A stretch of DNA of 64,000 nucleotides from Chitinophaga varians (GTDB taxonomy: Bacteria; Bacteroidota; Bacteroidia; Chitinophagales; Chitinophagaceae), in contig NZ_JACVFB010000007.1 in NCBI RefSeq assembly GCF_014529945.1, positions 124,001-188,000 of the forward strand. The letters are read 5' to 3'. Below the pieces are notes generated by a model. That model worked only from the letters and a program-made list of their open reading frames with translations, made no database searches and was not told the DNA's origin. Position 1 is the first letter of the stretch, and the number at the start of each line of letters is the position of its first letter. The position numbers and the translations under genes are program-made. Positions 40,509 to 50,378 of the stretch are shown here, one piece after another.

Positions 40509-43500
40509 ATGATATTAAACCTTCTTCACAAAGGAGGCAGGGCGAGCTATTGCCGGCCTTCCAAAATTTTCGTTTTCATGCGGATTGCTACCACATTACT
40601 GCTTACAGCATTCATCAGCCTTAGTGCTGTGGCCAGCGCCCAGAAAGTCACCCTTTCTGAAAAAAACGCTTCCCTTGCTACGGTCATCCACAAACTGAGA
40701 AGTCAGACAGGCTACAACTTTTTCTACGTAAAAGACCACATCAACGCTGCCAAACCGGTCAATGTCAACCTCACCGATGTTCCGCTGGCAGACGCACTGA
40801 AAATCATTTTCGAAGACCAGCCCCTCTCCTATGTGATCGAGGGCAAAGAAATCACCGTCAGGAAAAAAGCGGCAGCCACTACCCTGACCGGCAACCTGCT
40901 GTCAGACGTGACCGGCAAGATCCTCGATGCTGACGGCGCTCCGCTGCCGTTCGTGAGCGTAGCGGTAAAAGGCACGCAGAAAGGCGCCATCACCAAAGCA
41001 GATGGCAGCTTCAGTCTCAGCCTCAACAAAGGCGATGTGCTGCTCGTTCGCTCTATCGGTTTTGAAACACAGGAAATCACCTACAACGGTCAGCCTACCC
41101 TCGACATCCGTCTGAAAAGAGCTACCAACGCGCTGTCCGACGTAGTGGTGATCGGTTATGGTACGGTAAAACAAAAGAACCTCACCGGCGCCGTGACCAC
41201 CGTAAAAGGCAAAGACCTGGATATCAGCGCCAGCACCAGCTTCCAGAGCGCGTTACAGGGTAAAGCCTCCGGCGTACAGGTAACACAAAGCACCGGTCAG
41301 CCCGGAGCCGGTATCAATGTACAGATCAGGAGCAACCCTTCTTTCGCCAACGCAGGCGTACTGTATGTGATCGACGGCGTACCGGTAATGGACGCCGCTG
41401 CACAGCCGATCACCGGCAGCAAATACGGTAAAAATGCAGAAGGTGGCGTAGACAAATCTCCGCTCAACTTCATCAACCCTAATGATATCGCTTCCATCGA
41501 ATTCCTGAAAGACGCGAGCGCGGCCTCCATCTATGGCGCCCGTGCAGGCGCCGGCGTGGTATTGATCACCACCAAAAAAGGTATCAATGGCAAACCCAAA
41601 GTGGAATATACCGGCTCCTACGGCATTCAGAACGTAGACAAAATGTACCCGGTATATGGCGCGGCAGACTACATGACACAACGTAACCTGCTGAAAGAAG
41701 AAATGTGGTACCGCGATAATAAAATCGCTCCCTACTACGGCAATATCGATCCGGCTTCCGTAACGCCTTACAAACCGATCTACTCCCAGGGCCAGATCGA
41801 CTCTGCGCGCGGCAATAATCAAAAAGCGACCGACGCTATCACGCGCGCCGGTTATACCCAACAACACAACATCGCCGTTTCCGGTGGCAATGGCAAAACC
41901 AACTACTACGCTTCCGGTAACTATTTCGACCAGAAAGGCGTCATCCTTGGTACCGATTTCAAACGCTACAACGGTCGTGTAAGCCTCGATCAGCAGGTGT
42001 CCGACAAAATCAAACTGGGCGCCAGCATGATCCTGTCCAACTCCACCGCTCATAATACTTTCACAGGTGGCTCCAATGAAAACGGTGGTATCATTACTTC
42101 CGCTATCTACTGGGCGCCGGTGCAACCGCTGCAGCTGCCCGACGGTAGCTACCCGGTAAGCCCCTATTACCCTAACATCCCTAACCCGGTGTCTTACGGT
42201 ACCATCACCGATCAGACGGTGACCACCCGCACCCTGAGCAGCGCTTTTGCAGAATGGAGCATCATCCCGGACCTGAAAGCCAATGTTCGCTTCAGCTACG
42301 ACAACTCCAACTCCAAACGTTCTACCTACCTGCCAAGAACATTCTACCTTGGTTCACAGGTAAACGGCTCTGCGAGCATCGCCCAGTCAGAAGCCAAATC
42401 CACCCTGCTGGAATATACCCTTGCCTATAACAAAAATTTCTCTGAGCAACACAGCCTCAGCGCCGTTGCCGGTTACAGCTATCAGAAATCAGGCTGGGAA
42501 GGCTTCAACGCCGCCAACCAGGGATTCCTCTCTGATATCTCCAAATACTATGACCTCGGCTCCGGACAAGCGATCAAACCGATCGTAGGCTCCAGCAAAT
42601 CAGAAACGATCTGGGCTTCCTACTTCGCCCGTGCGATCTATACTTACAGAGGCAACATCACCTTACAGGCATCTATCCGCCGCGATGGTTCTTCTGTATT
42701 TGCTACCAATAAAAAATGGGGCTACTTCCCCGGTGTATCTGCCGGCTGGGTACTCTCTGATGAGTCTTTCCTGAAAGGCTTTACACCGCTCTCCTTCCTG
42801 AAAGTAAGGGCTGGTTACGGTGAAACCGGTAACAGTAACTTCGGTTCAGCTGCCAACGTGGTATATGATGCCTCCAGAAGTCCCCTCTTTGGCACCGGCA
42901 ACGTTAATTCCGGGCTGATAATGACCCGCGCTGAAAACCCCAACCTCACCTGGGAAACCGCCGGTGAACTGAACGCAGGCGTGGACTTCGCCTTCTTCAA
43001 CAACCGCCTCTCCGGTTCATTCGATTATTTCCGTAAAGACATCCGTAACCTGATCTTCGGTATCACCTATCCGACCGGTTTCATCCTCAAAGACGGATTT
43101 ACCAATGCGGGCAAAACCAGATCTACCGGTTATGAAATAGCCCTGCACAGCAAGAACATCCAGTCTGCCAGCGGGTTCTCCTGGTCTACCAGTGTGAACT
43201 TCTCTCATTACCTCAGCTACTGGACCCAACGTTCGGATGCAGCCCTGAGAGCATTGAAACCGTGGGAGGCTGCCACTGGTAAAGATGCGCTGTTCCGCGC
43301 CTACTACGGCTATATTTCCTCCGGCATCTACAACGGTGATAAGGCCAACCTGCCTGCTAATATGCCCGGCATGTTGCCCGGTGGCCTCATCCTGCAGGAC
43401 ATTCACGGCTTCGATGGTAATGGCAAAGTGGTAGGCCCTGATGGCACCATCTCCGCCGCCGACAAAACCCTGCTGGGCAATCAGGACCCTCGCTTCAACT

Positions 43501-43970
43501 TCGGTATCGGCAACCAATTCTCCTACAAGAATTTTGACCTGAGCATTTTCTTCTCCGGCCTGATTCAGAAAAAATGGTCTCCCTACCTGTCTGGCAGAGT
43601 CAATGAAACCACCACCAATCCGTTTGGTTTCAACGCTATGCCGATATCCTCCAGCCGCTGGACATTCAAAAACCCGAACGGAGATTTCCCGACAGCGCTG
43701 ACTGATGGTACCTACTCCCAGTTCCAGAATGAAGCCAGCTACTGGCTCGCTGATGCTTCTTTCCTGCGCTGCCGCAACATCACGCTGGGCTACACCCTGC
43801 CGGCCAAAGTACTGGAAAAACAAAAAGTGTTCTCTGGTGTAAGGTTCTCCTTCGACGTACAGAATCCGTTTACCATCACCAAATACCCTGGCCTGGACCC
43901 TGAGCTGGACCCGGACAACTTCTACCCGCTGGTAAAAAGTTATGTATTTGGCGTAAACGTATCCTTCTAA
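40509..43970 (+). CDS. SusC/RagA-type TonB-dependent transporter with STN domain
   Basis: A protein of 1153 residues from ATG 40509; 42 further codons are open upstream to ATG 40383, but the start with a Shine-Dalgarno-like AAAGGT just before 40509 and the signal helix (MRIATTLLLTAFISLSAVASAQ) favour the later one. An STN domain (KVTLSEKNASLATVIHKLRSQTGYNFFY) precedes a regulatory domain (VTGKILDADGAPLPFVSVAVKG), the plug (VVVIGYGTVKQKN, INPNDIASIEFLKDASAASIYGARAG) and the barrel, which ends in VNVSF. With SusD it forms the uptake complex of the GH16 locus. Confidence 0.95.
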   Translation: MILNLLHKGGRASYCRPSKIFVFMRIATTLLLTAFISLSAVASAQKVTLSEKNASLATVIHKLRSQTGYNFFYVKDHINAAKPVNVNLTDVPLADALKIIFEDQPLSYVIEGKEITVRKKAAATTLTGNLLSDVTGKILDADGAPLPFVSVAVKGTQKGAITKADGSFSLSLNKGDVLLVRSIGFETQEITYNGQPTLDIRLKRATNALSDVVVIGYGTVKQKNLTGAVTTVKGKDLDISASTSFQSALQGKASGVQVTQSTGQPGAGINVQIRSNPSFANAGVLYVIDGVPVMDAAAQPITGSKYGKNAEGGVDKSPLNFINPNDIASIEFLKDASAASIYGARAGAGVVLITTKKGINGKPKVEYTGSYGIQNVDKMYPVYGAADYMTQRNLLKEEMWYRDNKIAPYYGNIDPASVTPYKPIYSQGQIDSARGNNQKATDAITRAGYTQQHNIAVSGGNGKTNYYASGNYFDQKGVILGTDFKRYNGRVSLDQQVSDKIKLGASMILSNSTAHNTFTGGSNENGGIITSAIYWAPVQPLQLPDGSYPVSPYYPNIPNPVSYGTITDQTVTTRTLSSAFAEWSIIPDLKANVRFSYDNSNSKRSTYLPRTFYLGSQVNGSASIAQSEAKSTLLEYTLAYNKNFSEQHSLSAVAGYSYQKSGWEGFNAANQGFLSDISKYYDLGSGQAIKPIVGSSKSETIWASYFARAIYTYRGNITLQASIRRDGSSVFATNKKWGYFPGVSAGWVLSDESFLKGFTPLSFLKVRAGYGETGNSNFGSAANVVYDASRSPLFGTGNVNSGLIMTRAENPNLTWETAGELNAGVDFAFFNNRLSGSFDYFRKDIRNLIFGITYPTGFILKDGFTNAGKTRSTGYEIALHSKNIQSASGFSWSTSVNFSHYLSYWTQRSDAALRALKPWEAATGKDALFRAYYGYISSGIYNGDKANLPANMPGMLPGGLILQDIHGFDGNGKVVGPDGTISAADKTLLGNQDPRFNFGIGNQFSYKNFDLSIFFSGLIQKKWSPYLSGRVNETTTNPFGFNAMPISSSRWTFKNPNGDFPTALTDGTYSQFQNEASYWLADASFLRCRNITLGYTLPAKVLEKQKVFSGVRFSFDVQNPFTITKYPGLDPELDPDNFYPLVKSYVFGVNVSF

Positions 43971-43988
43971 TCACTTAACCGGACAATC

Positions 43989-45482
43989 ATGAAAAACATA
44001 TATCACCGACTCGTTTTGCTGGGCAGCCTCGCGGCTTTCAGCGCATGTGAAAAAGACCTGCAAACCACCACCTACGGCAACCTGGCCGATGTGGTGAATA
44101 CCAACGAAGGCGCTGTGGCCACTGTTAATGCGGCGTACACCGGCCTGGCTGGTGGCAGCGACTGGCAAGGCGGCTGGGACGCCGGCACCTACGCCTGGCG
44201 CACGCAGGCCATGATGACCACCGACGAGGGCGTTTGCTCCTGGGGCGGCAACTGGATCCCGCTGCGTAACCTCAACTATACGCCCGACTTTGACTGGGTG
44301 ACCCATAACTACGGTAACTATACGTCCTATATCTCCCGCATCGCTATCGCGCTGGAAAATCTCAACAACCTGAATATTGAAACCAACCTGAAACAGCGGT
44401 ACCTGGCGGAGTTAAAAGCGCTGAGAGCACACTACGCGCAATTGCTCTATTTCAACTATGGCCCGTTCACGATTGTAACAGACGCTAAAATAGCCGCCAA
44501 TCCCGATGCGCCTTATCTGCCGCGTCCTACGAAAGACGTGGTGGTAGCGCAGATCGAAAAAGACTACAAAGAAGCTGCGGCCACACTGCCCGACAAATTC
44601 ACCGGCAATGATTACGGCCGCTTCTCCAAAGCCGCTGCCCTCACCGGTTTGATGAAGCTGTACATGCATGAAAAAAAATGGGCCGAAGCGGTAACGACCG
44701 GTCAGCAAATTACCCAAATGGGTTTCTCCCTGCTGCCGAAGTATGAAGACAACTTCACCACGGCCAGCAAAGGAGGCGTATCTACAGAGATGATCCTCGC
44801 GGTAGTATGCTCTTCTTCCGGCGGCGACCAGTACACCAACATGTGGCTGGCACATGCCCTGCCATCAGATTACAAAGACTCTACCGGCATTCCGCTGACA
44901 GCCTGGGGTGGTTATAAAATGCCCTGGTCCAGCTACGATAAATTCGACAAAAAGGATAAACGCCTGAAAGTATTGCTCGAATCCTATCCGGTAGGAAAAG
45001 ACGCCACCGGCAAAGTGATCTATAAAAATGCCAGGACCGATGGCCAGCTGGGCGCTATCCCGGTAAAATTCGGTCCCGACCCGTCCCGCGCCAACTCCCA
45101 GAACAGCGCCGTCGACTTCCCGATCTACCGCTATGCCGACGTGCTGCTGATGCTGGCTGAAAGCATCAACGAAGCCAATGGCGCACCGGACCAAACGGCT
45201 TACGATGCCATCAACACAGTCAGAAGAAGAGCCGGCGTAGACGATCTGCCCATCGGTCTCTCTAAATCCCAGTTCCTCGCTAAGATACAGGACGAACGCC
45301 TGTTTGAACTGTGGGGCGAAGGCTGGAGAAAAGATGACCTGATCCGCTGGAACCTTTACATCCAGCGCGCCATCAACGACGGTTCCACTACCGCCCAGGC
45401 TTATAAAGTGTTGCTGCCTTTGCCAAGGCTGGTGATCACACAAAGCAATGGTGTTATCAAACAAAACGAAGGATATAACTAA
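43989..45482 (+). CDS. SusD/RagB-like glycan-binding lipoprotein
   Basis: A 497-residue lipoprotein with signal MKNIYHRLVLLGSLAAFSAC and lipobox Cys20. The SusD pattern includes RYLAELKALRAHYAQLLYFNYGPF, the TPR-type helices, DFPIYRYADVLLMLAESINEANG and INTVRRRAGVDDLP, with ERLFELWGEGWRKDDLIRW near the end. It lies 18 bases after SusC and five before GH16, so it belongs to the same operon and probably holds the glycan at the cell surface. Confidence 0.95.
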   Translation: MKNIYHRLVLLGSLAAFSACEKDLQTTTYGNLADVVNTNEGAVATVNAAYTGLAGGSDWQGGWDAGTYAWRTQAMMTTDEGVCSWGGNWIPLRNLNYTPDFDWVTHNYGNYTSYISRIAIALENLNNLNIETNLKQRYLAELKALRAHYAQLLYFNYGPFTIVTDAKIAANPDAPYLPRPTKDVVVAQIEKDYKEAAATLPDKFTGNDYGRFSKAAALTGLMKLYMHEKKWAEAVTTGQQITQMGFSLLPKYEDNFTTASKGGVSTEMILAVVCSSSGGDQYTNMWLAHALPSDYKDSTGIPLTAWGGYKMPWSSYDKFDKKDKRLKVLLESYPVGKDATGKVIYKNARTDGQLGAIPVKFGPDPSRANSQNSAVDFPIYRYADVLLMLAESINEANGAPDQTAYDAINTVRRRAGVDDLPIGLSKSQFLAKIQDERLFELWGEGWRKDDLIRWNLYIQRAINDGSTTAQAYKVLLPLPRLVITQSNGVIKQNEGYN

Positions 45483-45487
45483 GGACC

Positions 45488-47074
45488 ATGAAGCGATTGT
45501 TTTATTTATTGTTTTTAACATCTACCGGTTTGCAGGCGCAGGATTTATCCGCGCCTGCAAATCTCCGGCTCACCGGTACCCGCAGCTGGATCAGGGTGGA
45601 CTGGGAGGATAAAACCTCTCATGAAACAGGGTATCATCTGTACTGGTCGGACAACAACAGGAAGCCCGCCACGCCCATCGCTACCCTGCCGGCCAACAGC
45701 ACCCGCTTTTATATTCAGCAGGTAAAGGGAAACACCCGCTACCATGTATGGGTGGAAGCTTTTGATGACCGCCGGCACAGTAAACCACTGACCGGCACAG
45801 TACTGACCAACACGCGCTGGTCGCTGGACCCCGCCGAAGCCCGTCAGCTCGACATTTCCAGCTCCGCCGCTGTGCCGGAAGGCATGGCCCTCTTCTGGCA
45901 CGATGAATTCAACGATTCGCTGCTGGACCGCAACAAATGGCATACGACCTATTATTCCAATATTGACTACCTCCGCAAAGACAATCTGGAAGCCATGCGC
46001 AATGGCACTTTGCCGGAAGCGGCCTATACGCTGAACGGCCGTACCATCAATATCTTTACCAACGACTCGCTGCCTGCCAAAGCTTTCTATCCGTCCAACG
46101 GCCGGAAGATATCCTCCCTTCAGACGTACGACTGGCGCACCAACGAGAACCTGCTGGACAACAGCCGCGGCGGATATTTTGAAGTAAGGGTGAAACGCAG
46201 CTTCACTGGTAAACCACAAGGGCTGAACACCGCCTACTGGTTCGACTCCCCGGGGCCCGACCTGAAATACTACCTCCAGGAAGGCACCACGCTGGAAGGC
46301 GTTACCGGCGTGCGTCCTAAAGGACAGGTATTTGAAATAGACGTGTTTGAAAATATCGACGCACAGTTTGTGCTGCACGGCCATGTGGATGAGAAAGGTC
46401 AGTTTGTGCACAACCTGAACACCCATATCGCCAAAGGGTTTGAACACAAAGACCAGTGGGTGACCCACGGTATCCTCTGGACGCCCAACAGCATCAAACA
46501 TTATATCAACGGCCAGCTGATAAAAGCATACACTGACAAACATCAGATTTATTCTCCCAACCATGCCATGAACGTGTTCCTGGGCGCTTATGGTGGTGGC
46601 GGCTCCGTGAGCATGGAAGTAGATTATATCCGCGGCTACCAATGGCCACTGGAAGGCAACAACGAACTGCCTAATCCCGGTTTTGACGCCAATACCAGCC
46701 TGCTACCCTGGGAAGGCAACGGTACGCTGACCAACGGCCGCAACGGCAGCCATGGCCTGCTGCTGAAGCCCGGCCAGGAAATGGAACAATATGTCTACCT
46801 GAACAATGACGCCAACTACCAATTGACCTACTGGCAGCAGGGCAACAGCCCCCTGCACGCCGCTGTGGCGAATATGAAACTCGTTACCGGTGAACTGCAA
46901 CAGGCCGCTGCGCAGACGCAAAGTGGTAAAAACACGTTCACCCGCCAGCAGCTGCACTTCCAGACCGGTAAAGAATACGGCCACAATATGAAGACGGTCC
47001 GTATTTACTTTAAAAATACCGGTCAACAGGAGATCATCCTCGATGATGTGATCATCAGCAAAACCGACAAATAA
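45488..47074 (+). CDS. GH16-family glycanase with fibronectin type III and C-terminal carbohydrate-binding-like domains
   Basis: A 528-residue secreted enzyme. After the signal (MKRLFYLLFLTSTGLQAQ), a fibronectin type III-like domain (APANLRLTGTRSWIRVDWEDKTSHETGYHLYWSDN) spans about residues 20-115. The GH16 catalytic domain follows from LFWHDEFNDSLLDRNKWHT, with the motif Glu283-Ile-Asp285-Val-Phe-Glu288 (FEIDVFENID) as nucleophile, middle Asp and acid/base. The tail from about residue 400 is a beta-sandwich carbohydrate-binding-like module. GH16 enzymes cleave beta-glucans or marine galactans; the locus context fits a beta-glucan, but the exact linkage is not determined. Confidence 0.9.
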   Translation: MKRLFYLLFLTSTGLQAQDLSAPANLRLTGTRSWIRVDWEDKTSHETGYHLYWSDNNRKPATPIATLPANSTRFYIQQVKGNTRYHVWVEAFDDRRHSKPLTGTVLTNTRWSLDPAEARQLDISSSAAVPEGMALFWHDEFNDSLLDRNKWHTTYYSNIDYLRKDNLEAMRNGTLPEAAYTLNGRTINIFTNDSLPAKAFYPSNGRKISSLQTYDWRTNENLLDNSRGGYFEVRVKRSFTGKPQGLNTAYWFDSPGPDLKYYLQEGTTLEGVTGVRPKGQVFEIDVFENIDAQFVLHGHVDEKGQFVHNLNTHIAKGFEHKDQWVTHGILWTPNSIKHYINGQLIKAYTDKHQIYSPNHAMNVFLGAYGGGGSVSMEVDYIRGYQWPLEGNNELPNPGFDANTSLLPWEGNGTLTNGRNGSHGLLLKPGQEMEQYVYLNNDANYQLTYWQQGNSPLHAAVANMKLVTGELQQAAAQTQSGKNTFTRQQLHFQTGKEYGHNMKTVRIYFKNTGQQEIILDDVIISKTDK

Positions 47075-47083
47075 ACCTACCAT

Positions 47084-47136
47084 TATATAACAACGAGGGC
47101 TGCCCGCACATCATGCCGGCAGCCCTTTGTTATATA
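47084..47136. terminator. Strong bidirectional terminator
   Basis: AGGGCTGCC (47096-47104) pairs with GGCAGCCCT (47118-47126), and the outer sequences TATATAACAA and TTGTTATATA extend the stem. It ends the GH16 operon and the convergent oxidoreductase gene. Confidence 0.85.
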
Positions 47137-47144
47137 CGTTGTTA

Positions 47145-48161
47145 TTACGGGAGCGTAATCACGATCTTGCCGATATGCTGACCGGACTCCAGCCGCAGAT
47201 AAGCTTCACGCGCCTGCTCCATGGCGAACACGCTATCTATCACCGGATGGATATCATTGACTTCGATAGCCCGGTTCATCGCTTCAAAGCTCTCCGCACT
47301 GCCCACTGCCAGCCCCTGTATCCGAAGGAAATTCAGGTTGATCTGATGTTTGTGAATGTCCAGCGGCAGCTCCGGCCCCGCGATGAAACCAGTGGTGCCC
47401 ACGAAACCATTTTCTCTCACCGAAAGCAGCGACTGCCCGATGGTAGCGGCTCCGGCCACGTCCAGGGTGATATCCGCACCTTCCCCGCCATTGAGCGCTT
47501 TTACCTGCTCATGCCATTCGGGATACTGCCGGTAGTTGATCGCCGCATCAGCGCCGAGTGCTTTAAGACGGTCGGCTTTTGTTTCGCTGCTGGTGGTAGC
47601 AATCACTTTAGCCCCGGCCGCTTTCGCAATTTGCAACGCAAACAACGATACGCCGCCGGTCCCTTGCGTTAATACCGTCTGCCCCGGCCGCAGGCCCGCC
47701 TGCTCTATCAGCGAATACCATGCGGTGAGTGCCGCAATGGGCAACGTCGCGGCTTCTTCAAAGCGCAGGTTGTCCGGCATCTTCACCAGTCCGTGTTCCG
47801 GAATAGCGGTGTATTCAGACATCACACCGGGCGTCTGCCAGGCTACCCGCACTTTATTACTTTCCGTATCTACTTTGCCTTTGGTCCAGTTTTGCACATA
47901 CTGTACGACCACCCGGTCGCCGGGCTTCCATCGGGTAACCTCCGCGCCTACTGCGGTCACCACGCCGGCGCCATCAGACGCGGGGATATAGGGAAACTGC
48001 ACTCCTCTGCTGAAAGTGCCGTTCAGCAGGATCAGATCGAGGTAGTTTAAGGATACTGCTTTGATATTGACCAATACTTCGTTGGCTTTGAGGGAAGGGG
48101 TGGGAATATCATTGATCACCAGATGGTCCGTCCCAAAGGCGGTTAATTGTACTGCTTTCAT
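47145..48161 (-). CDS. Zinc-independent medium-chain oxidoreductase (quinone reductase-like)
   Basis: A 338-residue cytoplasmic protein of the MDR family. The Rossmann motif is in GQTVLTQGTGGVSLFALQIAKAAGAKVIATTSS. The catalytic zinc ligands of alcohol dehydrogenases are missing: where Cys stands in those enzymes this protein has NYLDL. It should therefore act as an NAD(P)H-dependent quinone or enone reductase. It is divergent from the AraC gene at 48295, which may control it. Confidence 0.9.
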   Translation of the reverse strand: MKAVQLTAFGTDHLVINDIPTPSLKANEVLVNIKAVSLNYLDLILLNGTFSRGVQFPYIPASDGAGVVTAVGAEVTRWKPGDRVVVQYVQNWTKGKVDTESNKVRVAWQTPGVMSEYTAIPEHGLVKMPDNLRFEEAATLPIAALTAWYSLIEQAGLRPGQTVLTQGTGGVSLFALQIAKAAGAKVIATTSSETKADRLKALGADAAINYRQYPEWHEQVKALNGGEGADITLDVAGAATIGQSLLSVRENGFVGTTGFIAGPELPLDIHKHQINLNFLRIQGLAVGSAESFEAMNRAIEVNDIHPVIDSVFAMEQAREAYLRLESGQHIGKIVITLP

Positions 48162-48294
48162 CTTTTTTTATTTTGATGTTTAACGGCACAAAGGTCTTTC
48201 GACCGCCATACAAACCCCGGTACGCTACTTTGAAAAAACAGTAACATTCCGGGATGGAACATTTTCGCGTATTCCTTTACCGTAATTTTATACC

Positions 48295-49131
48295 ATGGAT
48301 TTTTTACATGATTCTTTTGCGATGGAAATCGCCACATACGATGAATGGAGGGAAAGAAGCCGTAAAAGCAACTTCTTCGAGCTGGTGTATGTGTTGAACG
48401 GATCGGGTTACCAGACGGTCAACCAGATGCAATTCCCTTATGCTTCAAACGGTATTTTTCTTTTACCAACGGCCAAATGCCATTCCTATGAAGTAAAGGA
48501 ACCCAGCCGGTTCCTCTTTGTGCGGTTCACCGGGAGTTATTTCATCCCCGGCCCAACGGACGTGATAGATTACAGCAGCTGGTTTAGCCGGCTGAATTTT
48601 ATTTTCGGGCATCACGACTATCATCCGGGAGAACTGGTAGAAGACGCCGCCGACAAGGCCCAGCTGAAAAAGCTGCTGGACATCATCTTACAGGAATACG
48701 AAAGGAAAGATATCTGTTCTGCCTTCATCATACAAAACACGCTGGTATCTGTGCTGGCTGTGATTTGCCGTAATATCCAGAAGAAAAAACTGGATGGCCG
48801 CCGGTTTACCGACACCCGGTTTGCGGACCTGATCAATTTCATCAGTTTTAATATCATGGATGTGGACAAGCTGAGCGTACCCTATCTGTCAAAGCACTTC
48901 CACATCGCTGAAACCTACTTCAGCGAGTATTTCCGGCGTAATGCCAACGAACGTTTTCAGGATTATGTGATGAAGTTGCGGCTGAAGATTGCCGAGTCGC
49001 GTGCATTGTACTCGGATACCGCCTTACAGCATATTGCCCTGGAGCTGGGCTTTACCGACAGCAGCCATATGAACCGTATGATGAAGAAATTTTACGGCAA
49101 AGGCATGCGGCAGATAAGAGCGGGGGTATAA
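48295..49131 (+). CDS. AraC-family transcriptional regulator
   Basis: A 278-residue protein with an N-terminal cupin-like effector domain (FFELVYVLNGSGYQTVNQMQFPY) and a C-terminal AraC double helix-turn-helix: LSVPYLSKHFHIAETYFSEYFRRNANERFQDYVMKLRLKIAESRALYSDTALQHIALELGFTDSSHMNRMMKKFYGKG. It is divergent from the oxidoreductase gene, 133 bases away, and is the likely regulator of that gene. The effector is unknown. Confidence 0.93.
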   Translation: MDFLHDSFAMEIATYDEWRERSRKSNFFELVYVLNGSGYQTVNQMQFPYASNGIFLLPTAKCHSYEVKEPSRFLFVRFTGSYFIPGPTDVIDYSSWFSRLNFIFGHHDYHPGELVEDAADKAQLKKLLDIILQEYERKDICSAFIIQNTLVSVLAVICRNIQKKKLDGRRFTDTRFADLINFISFNIMDVDKLSVPYLSKHFHIAETYFSEYFRRNANERFQDYVMKLRLKIAESRALYSDTALQHIALELGFTDSSHMNRMMKKFYGKGMRQIRAGV

Positions 49132-49149
49132 AAAAGCAGACTGGGAGCA

Positions 49150-49689
49150 TCAGGGATGCTGTGCCTGCCAGTCTGCCTTATTCATTTCATAAATACAATT
49201 CAGGCGGGAAGGCTCACCGAAGTAGGCCACTTCCTCTTCTTTCACTTTACGGGCGCCCAGCCGCGTCATCGCTATCTGAGAGCGGGTGTTAACAGCACCT
49301 ACGTGAAAGATGACCTTGTCTACGTACTGAAAAATCCAGGAAAGCATCAGGTGTTTTACCGAAGGATTCAGTCCAGAGCCCCAGAACTCCCGGCTATAAA
49401 AGGTATAACCGATCAGGATGCTGTTCTGTTGCGGGTCATAATCGTAGAAACGGCTGCTGCCGGCTGTTTTACCAGAGGCCTTGTCTACGATCCGGAAGGC
49501 GCCGCCGCTTTTCATGGCGCCATAGAAGTAGGTCTCGAATACCGGCCGTTGCCAGCGGGTTTTGTTGGGATGTTGTTCCCATACCAACGGATCGGAGGCT
49601 ACCTCATACAACGCTTCAAAATCGCTTTGCAGCAGGGGATAGAGAATAGCGCGTTCATTTTCCAGGCGGGGTTGTATTGAAAAATCCAT
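49150..49689 (-). CDS. GNAT-family acetyltransferase
   Basis: A 179-residue protein from ATG 49689; the open frame extends far upstream, but that part reads through the DinB gene's end and is not protein-like. The GNAT pattern is MDFSIQPRLENERAILYPL, AGSSRFYDYDPQQNSILIGYTFYSREFWGSGLNPSVKHLMLSWIFQYVDKVIFHVGAVNTRSQIAMTRLGARK, the RimJ/RimL-like arrangement for N-acetylation. A hairpin overlaps its stop codon. The substrate is unknown. Confidence 0.88.
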   Translation of the reverse strand: MDFSIQPRLENERAILYPLLQSDFEALYEVASDPLVWEQHPNKTRWQRPVFETYFYGAMKSGGAFRIVDKASGKTAGSSRFYDYDPQQNSILIGYTFYSREFWGSGLNPSVKHLMLSWIFQYVDKVIFHVGAVNTRSQIAMTRLGARKVKEEEVAYFGEPSRLNCIYEMNKADWQAQHP

Positions 49690-49771
49690 TGTCAATGCTT
49701 TTGTCCCGGTAAAGTAACGACTATCCTCCGGCATCCCCTGCGTCCAATTGACACAAAGCGGATAGTCCAGC

Positions 49772-50302
49772 CTAAAACAGTTTTTCCTGTGGCGGTTTAG
49801 CGCCGGCAAGACGAATGTACACGGTGGTTTGTCCGCGGTGATGGGTCTGGTGCTCAAAAGCCTTTTCAAATGCTTCTCCTTTGGTGAGATCGAAGCGGCC
49901 AAAGAGTTTGATTTTTTCCGGCAGCTGTGCATCGGTCATCGTTTTCAGTTTGTCGATAACGTAATCATAGCTGTCCATCACGGTCTTGGTCACCGCCGGT
50001 TTGGTCTTATCGGAGTTTTTCTCCAGATCGCCCGGTTTTCCAGGCAGGGTGCTACCGCTGGCAGCAGCTGCAAAGCCGAAATTGGCTTCTGCGAGGTGTA
50101 ACATTTGTTCGGCGAAAGAGCGCATTTCCGGGGTCGGTTTGAGGCCGTAAGAGCCTTCCGGCATGACTTCCAGATACTCTTTGGTGTAAGCCTTTGCTCT
50201 TTCCCATTCTTTCAGCATTTTGCCCGTGATTTGCTGAGCATGCATTTGCAGTGACAGACATACCGCGATGCCTGTGGCGAGAAGTAATTTGAGAGGTTTC
50301 AT
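49772..50302 (-). CDS. Exported DinB-like protein, copy A
   Basis: A 176-residue protein with signal peptide MKPLKLLLATGIAVCLSLQMHAQ, then a DinB-like four-helix bundle: EWERAKAYTKEYLEVMPEGSYGLKPTPEMRSFAEQMLHLAE and the metal motif HQTHHRGQTTVYIRLAG. The three histidines in MLHL and HQTHH fit the DinB metal site. DinB proteins are usually cytoplasmic, so export is unusual. It is a paralogue of the gene at 50379, identical over the last 28 residues, and both are preceded by a shared promoter-like block (50325-50342). Confidence 0.85.
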   Translation of the reverse strand: MKPLKLLLATGIAVCLSLQMHAQQITGKMLKEWERAKAYTKEYLEVMPEGSYGLKPTPEMRSFAEQMLHLAEANFGFAAAASGSTLPGKPGDLEKNSDKTKPAVTKTVMDSYDYVIDKLKTMTDAQLPEKIKLFGRFDLTKGEAFEKAFEHQTHHRGQTTVYIRLAGAKPPQEKLF

Positions 50303-50324
50303 ATTGGTGGTATTATGTAGCCAA

Positions 50325-50355
50325 CTAAATTACTGTATTTCCCGGTGGCAAAAAA
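50325..50355 (-). promoter_or_regulatory. Conserved upstream block of DinB copy A
   Basis: On the plus strand CTAAATTACTGTATTTCC (50325-50342) is followed by CAAAAAAAA; the same block, with one base changed, lies upstream of copy B (50934-50951, followed by CAAAAAA). Read on the minus strand it gives TTTG, a 16-base gap and TAATTTAG. Conservation between the two gene copies suggests a functional promoter. Confidence 0.4.
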
Positions 50356-50378
50356 AATGGGATTGTCCCGGCCCTTGT

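Noticed and set aside
49150..49932. Longer 260-residue version of the GNAT protein
   Set aside because: The extra N-terminal part overlaps the stop end of DinB copy A in another frame and is not GNAT-like; ATG 49689 gives a complete domain.
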